The notes beneath the pieces are model-generated. The model was not told where the DNA came from. It searched no databases and worked only from the letters and a program-made list of their open reading frames with translations. From Salipiger aestuarii (GTDB lineage Bacteria; Pseudomonadota; Alphaproteobacteria; Rhodobacterales; Rhodobacteraceae): a stretch of DNA of 44,649 bases. A program made the translations under genes and the position numbers. Below, piece after piece: positions 8,513-17,054 of the stretch (its first letter is position 1; each line of letters starts with the position of its first letter). The stretch covers positions 1-44,649 of the forward strand of contig NZ_QLMG01000036.1 of assembly GCF_003259905.1 (NCBI RefSeq). Direction: 5' to 3'.

Positions 8513-9412
8513 TCAGGTGTAATGGATGCGCCGCTCGACGAGGCGGAATTGCATGATGGTCAGCGCCAGAACCAGCACCATGAGAACAACGGATTGCGCC
8601 GAGCTGCCGCCGATGTCCTGCCCTCGGAACCCGTCAAGATAGACCTGGTAGACAAGGGTGATCGGGCTGTCGCCGGGGTTGTTGCGCAGGATCGTGTCGA
8701 TCAGCCCGAAGGTGTCGAACAGCGCATAGGTGATGTTGATGATAAGCAGGAAAAACCCGGTCGGCGCCAGCAGCGGAAAGGTGACGGTCCAGAACCGGCT
8801 GAAGCCGGACGCATTGTCGATCATCGCCGCCTCGCGCACCGCGCGGGGGATGGATTGCAACCCCGACAGAAAGAAGATGAAGTTCACCGGAATCTGTTTC
8901 CAGACCGCCGCCGCGATCATCACGAACCCGGTGTCGAAATAATCCAGCCGCACCCGCATCTGCCAGCCGAACATGGCGAAGAAATCCACCAGCGGGCCCC
9001 AGCGCTGGTTGAACAGGATCAACGCAAGGAAGCCCGCCACCGGGGGCGCCACCGCGTAGACCCACATCAACAGCGTGCGATAGGTTTTCGCGCCGCGCAG
9101 CACCGTGTCGGCCTTGACCGCCAGCAGCAGCGCGATGGACAGCGAGAACAGCGTGACGCACAGCGAGAATATCACGGTAAACCCGGCGTTTTTCAGATAT
9201 TCGGCGCTGCCCCACAGCCGGGTGTAGTTGGCCCAGCCCACAAAGGTTTCGCCAAAGCCAAACGGGTCCTGAAGGAAAAACGAAGACCGCAGCGCCGCCC
9301 AGGCGGGCCAGTAAAAGAACAGGCAGATGATCGACAACTGTGGTACCAGCAGCAGGATCGGCAGCCAGCGGTTGTCGAATGCGGCGCGTTTCACGGGGAT
9401 ATTTCCTTGCAA
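8513..9412 (-). CDS. ugpA: ABC transporter permease UgpA
   Basis: A 299-residue inner-membrane permease of the MalF/UgpA type. The first membrane segment is at about 14-35 (LPILLLVPQLSIICLFFYWPAW), and at least five more hydrophobic segments follow. The EAA loop reads IPRAVREAAMIDNASGFSRF. The C-terminus ends QFRLVERRIHYT, close to known UgpA ends (VERRVNY-like). It forms the heteromeric pore with UgpE. The gene is 52 bases downstream of ugpB. Confidence 0.88.
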   Translation of the reverse strand: MQGNIPVKRAAFDNRWLPILLLVPQLSIICLFFYWPAWAALRSSFFLQDPFGFGETFVGWANYTRLWGSAEYLKNAGFTVIFSLCVTLFSLSIALLLAVKADTVLRGAKTYRTLLMWVYAVAPPVAGFLALILFNQRWGPLVDFFAMFGWQMRVRLDYFDTGFVMIAAAVWKQIPVNFIFFLSGLQSIPRAVREAAMIDNASGFSRFWTVTFPLLAPTGFFLLIINITYALFDTFGLIDTILRNNPGDSPITLVYQVYLDGFRGQDIGGSSAQSVVLMVLVLALTIMQFRLVERRIHYT

Positions 9413-9464
9413 CGGGGAACGGCGGCCACCGATGTGACCGCCGCCCGATGTCGGTCTGACAGGC

Positions 9465-10772
9465 TTAGTTGCTGGCGTTGGTCTGGGCGAAGCGGGCGAG
9501 CAGGTCGTTGCCCTCGGCTTCGATATTGGCCAGTGCCTCGTCGATGGTGGTGTCGCCGCTCAGAAAGCGCGACAGCTCGCGGTTCTCGACGTCGCGGATC
9601 TGGACGTAAAATCCCATGCGGTAGCCGTGGGTATGCTCGCCCGCTTGCAGCATGAGCTGCTTGATGCCGGTTTCGGCGGCGGGAAAGCGGTCGTAATGAC
9701 CATCGGATTTCGCCAGTTCATAGGCGGCGTTGGTGATCGGCACATAGCCGGTTTCGCGGTGCCACATGTACTGCACCTCGGCCGAGGTCAGGTATTCGAA
9801 GAACGCGGCCGAGGCGGCGTTTTCCTCATCCGACTTGCCGGACATGGCGAACAGCGACGCGCCGCCGATGAAGGTCTGGTAGCCTTCGGGCGTGATCGAC
9901 GCCCAGTAGGGCAGATAGGTCGAGGCCCATCCGAACGGCAGGTCCAGCGCGGTCAGCCCGCCGAAATCGCCCGAAGACCCGATGTACATGGCCGCGTCGC
10001 CATCGGTGAAATGCGCCTTGTTGTCATCCCAGCTTGTGCCGTAAAATCCGAACAGCCCCGCATCCAGCCATTCCTTCACCTTGGTGAAGTGCATCTTCAT
10101 CTCGGGCGAGTTGATCAGGATCTCGGTGCCCTCTGCCCTGTCGTAGCCATTATTGTTGGTGGCAAACGGCAGGTTGTGGCGCGAATGGAAATTCTCGATG
10201 AATTCCCAAGGCAGGTGCGTCTGCACCAGCGGGGTGTAGCCGGCTTCCCTGATCGCGGGGGCGGCGGCCTCGAAATCCTCGTAGGTGGCGGGGGCCGACA
10301 CACCGGCCGCGTCCAGCGCATCCTGGTTGTAGTACAACACCGGAGAGGACGAGTTGAACGGCATGCCGATCATCTTGCCGTCGCTGTCCGCGTAGAAATA
10401 GCGCACCCCGGCGATGTAATCGTTGATGTCGAAATCGACGCCGTTCTGGGTCAGCAGATCCTGCACCGGAATGGTGGCGCCCTGCGCGCCGATCACCGTG
10501 GCGGCGCCGGCATCGAACACCTGCACGATGTTGGGCTGCTCGCCCGCGCGGAAGGCGGCGATGGCGGCGGTCAGGGTTTCCTCGTACGAGCCCTTGAACA
10601 CCGGGGTGATGGTGTATTCGTCCTGGCTTTCGTTGAAGCCGGTCGCGATCTGGCCGACCACGTCGCCAAGATGGCCGCCCATGCCGTGCCACCAGGTGAT
10701 CTCGGTTTCGGCCCAGGCCCCCTGGGCGGTCAGCGCAAGGCTGACGGCGGTGAAATGCGCAATGTGCTTCAT
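9465..10772 (-). CDS. ugpB: periplasmic sn-glycerol-3-phosphate-binding protein UgpB
   Basis: A 435-residue family-1 extracellular solute-binding protein that captures sn-glycerol-3-phosphate and glycerophosphodiesters in the periplasm for UgpAEC. The signal peptide ends AWA at residue 22, with ETEITWWHGMGG starting the mature protein. UgpB-specific stretches are GMGGHLGDVVGQIATGFN, PVFKGSYEETLTAAIAAFR and NIVQVFDAGAATV, which resemble the E. coli protein closely. It heads the operon and is preceded by the Pho-box-like repeats. The assignment to Ugp and not to another CUT1 system rests mainly on this gene. Confidence 0.9.
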   Translation of the reverse strand: MKHIAHFTAVSLALTAQGAWAETEITWWHGMGGHLGDVVGQIATGFNESQDEYTITPVFKGSYEETLTAAIAAFRAGEQPNIVQVFDAGAATVIGAQGATIPVQDLLTQNGVDFDINDYIAGVRYFYADSDGKMIGMPFNSSSPVLYYNQDALDAAGVSAPATYEDFEAAAPAIREAGYTPLVQTHLPWEFIENFHSRHNLPFATNNNGYDRAEGTEILINSPEMKMHFTKVKEWLDAGLFGFYGTSWDDNKAHFTDGDAAMYIGSSGDFGGLTALDLPFGWASTYLPYWASITPEGYQTFIGGASLFAMSGKSDEENAASAAFFEYLTSAEVQYMWHRETGYVPITNAAYELAKSDGHYDRFPAAETGIKQLMLQAGEHTHGYRMGFYVQIRDVENRELSRFLSGDTTIDEALANIEAEGNDLLARFAQTNASN

Positions 10773-10847
10773 CGGTTGTCTCCGGTCGTGATGGCGGGAA
10801 GGGGCGCGGGGGCGTCCCTCTTGACGATCACGGGCTAGAGACGTTGT

Positions 10848-10876
10848 GTAACGGCGATGTGACCTCTGCTTGACAG
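10848..10876 (-). promoter_or_regulatory. Pho-box-like triple direct repeat upstream of ugpB
   Basis: On the minus strand, three 7-bp repeats follow each other at an exact 11-bp period: CTGTCAA (10876-10870), AGGTCAC (10865-10859) and CCGTTAC (10854-10848). PhoB sites are direct repeats of CTGTCAT-like units at 11-bp spacing, and ugp operons are known PhoB targets. The first unit matches six of seven consensus positions; the others keep the GT(C/T)A(C) core. The element ends 75 bp before the ugpB start. The repeats are seen; control by phosphate starvation is inferred. Confidence 0.68.
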
Positions 10877-10918
10877 TTTGGTATCACCAGCGCGCAGGCG
10901 TCGCGCCGCAACGGCGCG

Positions 10919-12130
10919 TCAGGCGGGCGGCACCGGGGCCGTCGCGGATGCAAGCGTCACCCAGGTCCCCCCGGCCTCGTAGCTGTCGGCGCAGGCGTCG
11001 GTGAACAGCATTCCCCTCAGCCCCTCGATGGCCCCCGGAAGATGCCGCAGCGTCCCCGGCGCCAGCGCAACGCCATGACGACGCGCGGCGACCGCCAGGC
11101 CGGCTTCGGCATAAAGGTTGGCCCATGCGTCGCTCAGCGCCTCGCCATGGCCACGGGGCAGGTGACTGATCCGGGCAGCATCGGGGCGGATGCCCTGCCC
11201 CCCGCCGCGCACAAAGATGTGCTCTTCGGCATCGCGGGGCACATAGCGCAGCCGCTCGGGGGTTTCCTGATCCCATTCCAGCGCGCCCCCGCTGCCCCAG
11301 ACCCGAACGCGCAAGGCACAGAACTGCCCCGGCGCCGCGTTGCACAGATGCAGCAGGCCCGGCGCGCCATTGTCCAGCCGCAGCGACACATGCGCGGTGT
11401 CCGGCTGCGGCTTCGGCGCGCCGCAGGTGAACATGTCGGCGCGCAACGAGACCACATCACGGCCGGTCATCGCCTGCAACAGATGCAGCGCATGGGTCCC
11501 GATGTCGCCCACGATGGAACTGCGCCCGACCCGCGCCGGGTCCTGTCGCCAGATCGGGGACTCCTCGGGCTGGCCCCCCTGGTTCCAATCCTGGAAATAC
11601 TCCATCTGCACCTGGCGCAACTGCCCGATGGCGCCCTCTTCGATCAACGCCGAAGCCTGACGGACCATGGCATGCTGCGCAAACGGATAGGTCATCGTCA
11701 GGCTGACGCCGGTTTCGGCCCGAAGCGCCACAAGCATCCGCGCATCGGCCACGGTGGTGGTCATCGGCTTGTCCAGGATCACGTCGATGCCGGCACGCAG
11801 GAAGCAGGCGGCGATCCCGGCGTGGCTGTCGTTGGGGGTGCAGATCGACACCGCCTCGATCCCGTCCGGGCGGGCCGCCTCGCACGCGGCCATTTCGCGA
11901 TAATGGGTATAGCTGCGATCCGGCGCGATGCACCAGTCGCGGGCAGACGCGGCCGCGACCTCGGGGCGCGACGATAGCGCCCCGGCGACCACCTCCCAGT
12001 GGTTCGACAGGCGTGCCCCGGCGAAATGCCAGTTGCCGACAAGCCCGCCGCGCCCTCCCCCGACAAACCCAAGCCGCAAACGCCGTCCCAGAGGAGGAAT
12101 GCGCAGGGCGCTGCTGTCCGCGAAAACCAT
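10919..12130 (-). CDS. Gfo/Idh/MocA-family NAD(P)-dependent oxidoreductase
   Basis: A 403-residue sugar or cyclitol dehydrogenase-type protein. The Rossmann site is [13 protein letters not shown] near residues 19-31. The family lysine sits in [12 protein letters not shown] (the usual motif is EKP). The substrate domain has the conserved [12 protein letters not shown]. The ATG at 12130 follows GGGGAGGACAAGA, a strong ribosome binding site. It is not part of the ugp operon, being upstream of the ugpB Pho-box repeats. It is preceded by the repeat and pseudogene region. Members act on inositols, glucose, anhydrosugars and others, so the substrate is unknown. Confidence 0.82.
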   Translation of the reverse strand: MVFADSSALRIPPLGRRLRLGFVGGGRGGLVGNWHFAGARLSNHWEVVAGALSSRPEVAAASARDWCIAPDRSYTHYREMAACEAARPDGIEAVSICTPNDSHAGIAACFLRAGIDVILDKPMTTTVADARMLVALRAETGVSLTMTYPFAQHAMVRQASALIEEGAIGQLRQVQMEYFQDWNQGGQPEESPIWRQDPARVGRSSIVGDIGTHALHLLQAMTGRDVVSLRADMFTCGAPKPQPDTAHVSLRLDNGAPGLLHLCNAAPGQFCALRVRVWGSGGALEWDQETPERLRYVPRDAEEHIFVRGGGQGIRPDAARISHLPRGHGEALSDAWANLYAEAGLAVAARRHGVALAPGTLRHLPGAIEGLRGMLFTDACADSYEAGGTWVTLASATAPVPPA

Positions 12131-12255
12131 TCTTGTCCTCCCCCTGCCGCGCCAACGGCGGCTCTTGCCCCGTTGTCATCGTTTCCACGCAGGCTGTCCA
12201 GCCGTCTGCCCGGCCAAAAATGTCGCAGGAAAGGGGACCGACGCGCCGCCCCGCC

Positions 12256-12300
12256 CTTCATCTTGCCAGACAAACTCCCGCCGGAGGCAGGCGGACGCTT
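12256..12300 (-). repeat. dispersed intergenic hairpin repeat, copy B
   Basis: On the minus strand a short hairpin (CCGCC TGCCT CCGGCGG) is followed by GAGTTTGTCTGGCAAGATGA. The same tail occurs at 34591-34612 and, slightly changed, in copy C near 14868-14912. It lies just after the end of the RTX/sulfotransferase pseudogene, where it could act as a terminator. The repeat resembles an abundant hairpin-plus-tail element I associate with Rhodobacterales genomes. Confidence 0.5.
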
Positions 12301-12304
12301 GCGG

Positions 12305-13444
12305 CCAGGAGCGCCGCCGGGCTCGGTGATGTCGGCAAGAACCTGTGCGGCCACCGCCTTGGCACGGCGGTCGGCGGCCTTGAAATTCATCCCCCCGGTG
12401 TCGCCCTTTGGCGGGACCAGATACGCCGCATCGGGAAAGAAGGTCGCGTGCAACTGTTCCTGCCAATAGGCCGTGGCCACGACGACGCGGGCCCGTTGCG
12501 CGGCGTTCAGCCGCAGCTTCTGGCCGTTCTTCGTCAGTGCCATCACGCGCTGCACGCTTGTCTTGAAGCGGGGGTTGACCCCGCCCTTCCCGGCATCGAC
12601 CGGCGACAGCTGTTCGGCGCTCCGGCGCATTGCCAGCAATCCGGGAAGGGTCAGCGAGAGGTTGTCATGCACCGGCGCTTTCAACCCATCGCGGGACAGG
12701 CCAAGCGCCTGGCAGAAATCTTCAAGCAGATCGCCGCCGACAAGGACGTTGCGGTCCTGCAACCGCAGATCCATCCGGTCCTTTCCGACCGTCCGGACCC
12801 AGTTCAGCAGAACCGTGCTCCAGTTGATGTCCCGGGTGAAAAATCCGACAAATTGGTTCATCGTGATCGGAGAGCCACGCTTGGCACGTTCGGACACGTC
12901 GCTGGGGAATGAACTCCAGCGGATCGCGGATGTAGGCGATGTAACGCACATCGTCGAACGCGCGGATCGCATCGGGTTCGCGAATCCAGGATGAAATGTG
13001 CTCGCTGGAAAACGCGGCCCCGAGGTTGCCCAGAAAGGTGTTCAGGATCGTGATCGTGTTCACCCCGTCGCCGTCCGGATCATGGATCACATCGGCGCCG
13101 ACCTGAGTGGTGGTCGCGATGAATGCGTCATGGCTTTCGTCCTCGCCGATGCCAGTCTGCATCCGCAGCGTGTCATGCGCGTTGGAATAGGCGGCCGTTG
13201 CGAAATTTTCGACTGTGTCGTTGCCGAAACCGGCATTGCAGACGAATACATCCGCCCCGGCCGCCCCCTTCAGCACATCATCTCCGACGTGGCCGAACAG
13301 GGCATCGTTGCCCCAGCCGCCAAACAGCGTGTCATCGCCGCCCAGGCCCCGCAGCGTATCGGCCCCTGCAAAGCCGTTCAGAATGTCATTCGCGGCGGTT
13401 CCATCGAGCGGATCGTCAAACTGGAATCCGTTGACTGCGGCCAT
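12305..13444 (-). pseudogene. chimeric pseudogene: RTX-type N-terminus joined to sulfotransferase C-terminal part
   Basis: Starting at the ATG at 13444 (MAAVNGFQFDDPL), the first 65 residues carry hemolysin-type calcium-binding repeats (AGADTLRGLGGDDTLFGGWGN, GDDVLKG). A typical RTX-domain end follows (FGNDTVENF, DGVNTITILNTFLGNLG). At about 13012 the frame switches without a stop to sulfotransferase-like sequence (SSEHISSWI, VRYIAYIRDPLEFIP), which lacks the N-terminal P-loop of that family. At the GGGG run 12904-12907 the frame breaks. Removing one base joins DPLEFIP to SDVSERAKRGS and continues to ADITEP near 12320. So two genes seem fused by deletion and then frameshifted. A sequencing indel could explain the frameshift but not the missing halves. 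Confidence 0.62.
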
Positions 13445-13706
13445 TCTGCTCAATCCCTTCAACCATAATGCCAGAGGACACATGTCGCGCTTGACAGTTG
13501 AATAATTGCCCACGGGTGTAAAAAACCGGGCGCAAATATGATTTGTGGCCGATATGTGCTCGAATACACGCGTTGCGAGGGGTGTGCAGGCCATGACTTG
13601 ACCCTGTTTGCAACTTCCGGCAGTGATAGTCGGCGGTTTTCGGGCACCCCACGGCCAGGTATCAGGCAGGTTCGAATCGCACTCTGGACACAATACGCGG
13701 TGACCC

Positions 13707-14798
13707 ATGACCAAGACGCTTATCCTGCACATCGGGCACTACAAAACCGGAACCACGGCCTTGCAGGTCTTCGCTGTCGAGAACCGCCGGTTCCTGGCCG
13801 AACACGGCGTCGATTATCCCAAGGTCTGGCACAATCGCGCCAAGCATTCCGCGCTGCTTTTCTCGATCCTTCGACAGATCGGCGTGACCAAGCTGATGCA
13901 CGGCTACGCCAATACCGTATCGCCCCACAAGGTGTGGGGCGATATGTTCAAACATATCGAATCCTCGCCGTACCCCGTGACGCTGGTCAGCTCCGAAGAG
14001 TTCATGCGCATTGGCCAGTTCCCCGCCGCGCAGGCCCTGCTGGGCGAAATCCTTGCCACCCGTCCTGCCGGCCTGACGGTGCGCGCCGTCGTCTACCTGC
14101 GCGATCCTGCGTCGCATCTGCGATCCTGGTACAACCAGTTGATCAAGATGAACCGCCATGTCGCCGACCTGAACACGGCGCTGAACGGCGACATCGAAGA
14201 CATCCATTTCGACTACCGCCGCGCCGTCGCCCCCTGGTGCAGGCTGCTTGGCGCGGAAAATGTCGATGTGCGGCCCTATAGTTTCGACCGTAACAACCCC
14301 GCGGCGCTGCACGACGACTTCTTCGGCAGCGTCGGCGTCACCCTGACCGACGCCACGCGCGTGGTGAAAGAACAGAACCCGCGCCTTGACGACCGGGTGA
14401 GCGAGCTGGTGCGGCTGATGCAGAACCTCGATTTACCGCAAGGCACAATCGGCGCGATCAGACGTCAGGCGCTGGCCTATATGGCCGCGCAGGATGAACA
14501 GGTGGTCACGCCCGGCTCTGGCGTGCCGTCCGCCCGCGCGCGCGCCGCATCGTCGATCGACTGGCTGAAAACGCTGCCCAACTGCAACCTGCCGCTGGAT
14601 CGCTTCGCCGAGAACCTGCCGGAGCCGATGAGCCAGGAAGAGATCAACCGGAACCTGCTGCTGGGCTTCGTGTTTTCCGAATTCATCCAGCTGCGCAAAA
14701 AGGTCAACAAGGCGGACCTGACCGGAATGCACGAGCGGCTTTCCCGGCTGGAAGCGGCTCTTGGGCAAACCGCCCAAGGCCGTCCTCCGCTGTTCTAG
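13707..14798 (+). CDS. sulfotransferase-family protein
   Basis: A 363-residue protein with the two signatures of PAPS-dependent sulfotransferases: the 5'-phosphosulfate loop LILHIGHYKTGTTALQ (residues 5-20) and the 3'-phosphate-binding segment VVYLRDPASHLRSWYNQ (Tyr130 to Arg132-Asp133-Pro134 region). These enzymes move sulfate from PAPS to carbohydrates, lipids or proteins. The last 30 residues (LTGMHERLSRLEAALGQ) look like a short coiled coil. It is divergent from the RTX/sulfotransferase pseudogene, whose C-terminal half belongs to the same broad family, so this may be a former tandem or divergent pair. The acceptor is unknown; it may act on a surface glycan. Confidence 0.78.
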   Translation: MTKTLILHIGHYKTGTTALQVFAVENRRFLAEHGVDYPKVWHNRAKHSALLFSILRQIGVTKLMHGYANTVSPHKVWGDMFKHIESSPYPVTLVSSEEFMRIGQFPAAQALLGEILATRPAGLTVRAVVYLRDPASHLRSWYNQLIKMNRHVADLNTALNGDIEDIHFDYRRAVAPWCRLLGAENVDVRPYSFDRNNPAALHDDFFGSVGVTLTDATRVVKEQNPRLDDRVSELVRLMQNLDLPQGTIGAIRRQALAYMAAQDEQVVTPGSGVPSARARAASSIDWLKTLPNCNLPLDRFAENLPEPMSQEEINRNLLLGFVFSEFIQLRKKVNKADLTGMHERLSRLEAALGQTAQGRPPLF

Positions 14799-14867
14799 GG
14801 GGCAGGCGCCCGCCAAGGGAACGCGCCCGGCCTTCCGGACAGGGCCGGCCCGTGCGCCGCGTCTCTG

Positions 14868-14912
14868 CTTCCTCTTGCCAGCTAAACGCCCGCCGAAGGC
14901 AGGTCTGCCATC
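14868..14912 (-). repeat. dispersed intergenic hairpin repeat, copy C
   Basis: On the minus strand, GCCTTCGGCGGGCGTTTAGC is followed by TGGCAAGAGGAAG. It is the same hairpin-plus-tail element as copies B (12256-12300) and A (34561-34612), with a few changes. It sits in the gene-free stretch between the sulfotransferase gene and the IS30 remnant. Confidence 0.45.
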
Positions 14913-15050
14913 GCGCCCGCCCGCGATGCCGGGAGGCATATCGCGAAAACCACTTACCCCACCCTGCAAGATGTTCCTGGGCAAGCCGGGCATATTCTGC
15001 AATGTGTTGCGACAGCTCCCCTGTCTTGCTGGAAAGCAACGAGAACGGAG

Positions 15051-15200
15051 ATGGCCCATACTGAGCTGGATTTGCGTGAACGCAACGCAGTTCAACAAAC
15101 TCGGGAAGCAAGACAGCCGATCAGCGTGATCGCAGCTGAAATCGACGGGGGCACAAATAGTCCCCGGCTGAATGCGCTGACCGAAAAGGCAGAAGTCGCA
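15051..15200 (+). mobile_element. remnant of an IS30-family transposase 5' end
   Basis: From the ATG at 15051 (with GAACGGAG just upstream) the frame reads MAHTELDLRERNAVQQ and ISVIAAEI. From memory this resembles the N-terminal helix-turn-helix start of IS30-family transposases of alphaproteobacteria, where a GRH(K/R)STV-type segment normally follows. Here the sequence after AAEI loses that motif and the similarity stops, so only about 30 codons are recognisable. No DDE domain or inverted repeats were found. It is a degraded fragment and not an active element. Confidence 0.45.
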
Positions 15201-15241
15201 GCGACGCCGGAAAACGTCCGCCCCGCACGTCCGGTGTGCGG

Positions 15242-15508
15242 TCAGGCCGCGGCGGTCGCGGCAAGCTCGACCGCTTGGCACAGCGCCTCTTCGGCGCAGC
15301 GCGTCGGGGGAAGCGCGGAACACACCTGTCTGCGACCGGGCCCGACTTCATAGACGCACGACAGGTAGGACCCGCCGGCAATCGCGGAGGCGCACGGAAT
15401 CCAGCGCCCTCCGGGGCCTTCGACGGGGTTTCCAATGCGCACGTTCACCGAACCCGGCGGCGGGCAGGACACAGGGACAAACTTGTCAAACAGCTTATCG
15501 AGATACAT
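15242..15508 (-). CDS. small cysteine-rich hypothetical protein
   Basis: An 88-residue protein of unknown function. The ATG at 15508 is preceded by a strong AAAAGGAG eight bases upstream, the main reason to believe it is translated. It has six cysteines (15, 39, 51, 63, 71, 77), with three in the last 26 residues, and a proline/glycine-rich middle (PPPGSVNVRIGNPVEGPGG). There is no signal peptide or membrane segment. The even number and spacing of cysteines would suit disulfides or metal binding, but I recognise no family. It lies between the IS30 remnant and cobO, with no operon partner. Confidence 0.5.
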   Translation of the reverse strand: MYLDKLFDKFVPVSCPPPGSVNVRIGNPVEGPGGRWIPCASAIAGGSYLSCVYEVGPGRRQVCSALPPTRCAEEALCQAVELAATAAA

Positions 15509-16093
15509 GGCGGCTCCTTTTCGTGCCGGGTATCATTCAGGCGCAAGGTGACCGAAATATGGCCGGGCGCGCCTCCTTGCCTTTGGAAGGCCACAATCGG
15601 GCGGGCAAGGTGGCCGTTGGGGCCGGATGCCATTGGGCCGCATCCCCGATTGGCTTGACGATGCCGGGCAAATTATTTTGGAAACAAAGGTTTAAGGTGA
15701 TGGTAAGGACGACGGTGATTTCCTTGCAAGTTTATGTGTTTTTCGTGTTTGTGCCGCATTCGCCCTGCCTGCACCCGGCGCCCCGGCACAAGCAAAGCCG
15801 GGCCTGTGTCCGGTCGAACGGGCCGTCAGGCAGGGAATTCGCGATCGGCGCCGCAAACAGCGCCACGGGCCGCGTGGTCGGGCGCCGAGGTCGAGCCAGT
15901 TCCAGCATGATACCACACCGCAGGCTTCGACGGGCAATCGGATTGATGTCCGGCCCTGCGCCCTGACCCCGCGCCGCTGCCCTGATACCGACAGGCGCGG
16001 CGACCATGTCGATACCGGCGCCGATCATGGTGGACGAAGCGCCGCGCCGACGCCGGACACCGACCGGCGCACCGGGGCCGCCGATGCGCCCGG
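15509..16093. other. gene-free stretch between the small ORF and cobO
   Basis: Nothing with coding character was recognised. An A/T-richer patch at about 15665-15760 stands out against the high-GC surroundings and could hold a promoter or foreign DNA. Short open frames on both strands lack family motifs and ribosome binding sites. Confidence 0.4.
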
Positions 16094-16705
16094 TCAGAAC
16101 TCGACGCCCTGCTGGGCCTTGATGCCGTCGCGAAACGGATGTTTGACAAGCGTCATCTCGGTCACCAGATCCGCCGCTTCGATGAGCTCGGGCCTGGCGT
16201 TGCGCCCGGTCAGGCAGACATGGGTCATCGCCGGCTTTTGCGTCAGCAGGAAATCCACCACCTCGTCGATGTCCAGATAATCGTTGCGCAGGGCGATGTT
16301 GATCTCGTCCAGCAGCACGAAGCGGATGTCGGGGTCAAGGATCTGCGCCTTGGCGATATCCCACCCCGCGCGGGCGGCGGCGATGTCGCGCGCGCGGTCC
16401 TGCGTTTCCCAGGTGAACCCTTCGCCGGACACGAAAAAACGGCACTCGTCGGCAAAGCGCGTGCGCAGCATTTCGGCCTCGCCGGTGATCCAGGTGCCCT
16501 TGATGAACTGCACCACGGCGCAGGGCATCCCATGACCGATACAGCGCAAAATCATGCCGAACCCCGACGACGACTTGCCCTTGCCGGTGCCGGTGTGCAC
16601 GATCAGCAGGCCCTTTTCGTCGGTTTTCGTGGCCATCATGCGATCACGCGCGACCTTGATTTTCTTCATCTTTTCGCTGTGGCGCGTGTTTTTATCTTCG
16701 GTCAT
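16094..16705 (-). CDS. cobO: corrinoid adenosyltransferase CobO/BtuR
   Basis: A 203-residue ATP:co(I)rrinoid adenosyltransferase that attaches the 5'-deoxyadenosyl group to reduced corrinoids in the cytoplasm. The P-loop is HTGTGKGKSSS (37-47). Other family stretches are VVQFIKGTW, FVLLDEINIALRNDYL and VCLTGRNA, with the usual C-terminal MTLVKHPFRDGIKAQQGVEF. The ATG at 16705 gives the typical charged N-terminus (MTEDKNTRHSEKMKKIK); the open frame upstream runs into riboswitch sequence. It is divergent from the main cob operon and therefore probably has its own promoter, apparently outside riboswitch control. Confidence 0.92.
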   Translation of the reverse strand: MTEDKNTRHSEKMKKIKVARDRMMATKTDEKGLLIVHTGTGKGKSSSGFGMILRCIGHGMPCAVVQFIKGTWITGEAEMLRTRFADECRFFVSGEGFTWETQDRARDIAAARAGWDIAKAQILDPDIRFVLLDEINIALRNDYLDIDEVVDFLLTQKPAMTHVCLTGRNARPELIEAADLVTEMTLVKHPFRDGIKAQQGVEF

Positions 16706-16719
16706 GTCCGGCTGTGCTC

Positions 16720-16748
16720 TTGACTTGTCTGTGAATTTTGCCTGATGT
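16720..16748 (+). promoter_or_regulatory. candidate promoter of the cob operon
   Basis: TTGACT at 16720-16725 and TGATGT at 16743-16748 are 17 bp apart, and the riboswitch begins a few bases downstream, as expected if transcription starts near 16754. The -35 is good and the -10 is poor, so this is a moderate candidate. Confidence 0.4.
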
Positions 16749-16752
16749 GGCC

Positions 16753-16950
16753 TGACGTTGGTGCCTGTGTAAACAGGTGAAAAGGGAATGTGGAATCGGG
16801 GCGCTCTGCAAGGGGCGTCGTGGTCAACCTCAGCCGCCCCCGCGACCGTGAACGAAAAAGGGCGCTTAATGCCACTGGCCGCAAGGCTGGGAAGGCAGAG
16901 CACCCGCTGGGCCACCGCCCTGAATTTCGTGAGCCGGGAGACCTGCCAAC
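16753..16950 (+). ncRNA. cobalamin (B12) riboswitch
   Basis: All main conserved blocks of the cobalamin riboswitch are present in order: GGTGCC (16760), AGGTGAAAAGGGAA (from 16775), GCCGCCCCCGCGACCGTGA, the B12 box GCCACTGG (16871-16878), GGGAAGGC (16889-16896) and GAGCCGGGAGACCTGCC (16931-16947). It lies about 100 bases ahead of the DUF1636 gene and would shut down the cob operon when adenosylcobalamin is plentiful. No U-rich terminator follows, so control by masking the ribosome binding site of the first gene is more likely than attenuation; that part is inference. Confidence 0.92.
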
Positions 16951-17054
16951 CTGACCGAAGACCGACCGGACGGGGTGTGCCGGCGTCGGAGTGCGCCCGC
17001 ATGTGCGCCCTTCCGCCGATAGCCCTGTCTGCCAAGCCGATGGGGCACACGCGA

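Noticed and set aside
15523-16028. Open frames between the small cysteine-rich ORF and cobO
   Set aside because: Both strands are open, but neither has a start signal or conserved motif; composition is typical of GC-rich noncoding DNA.
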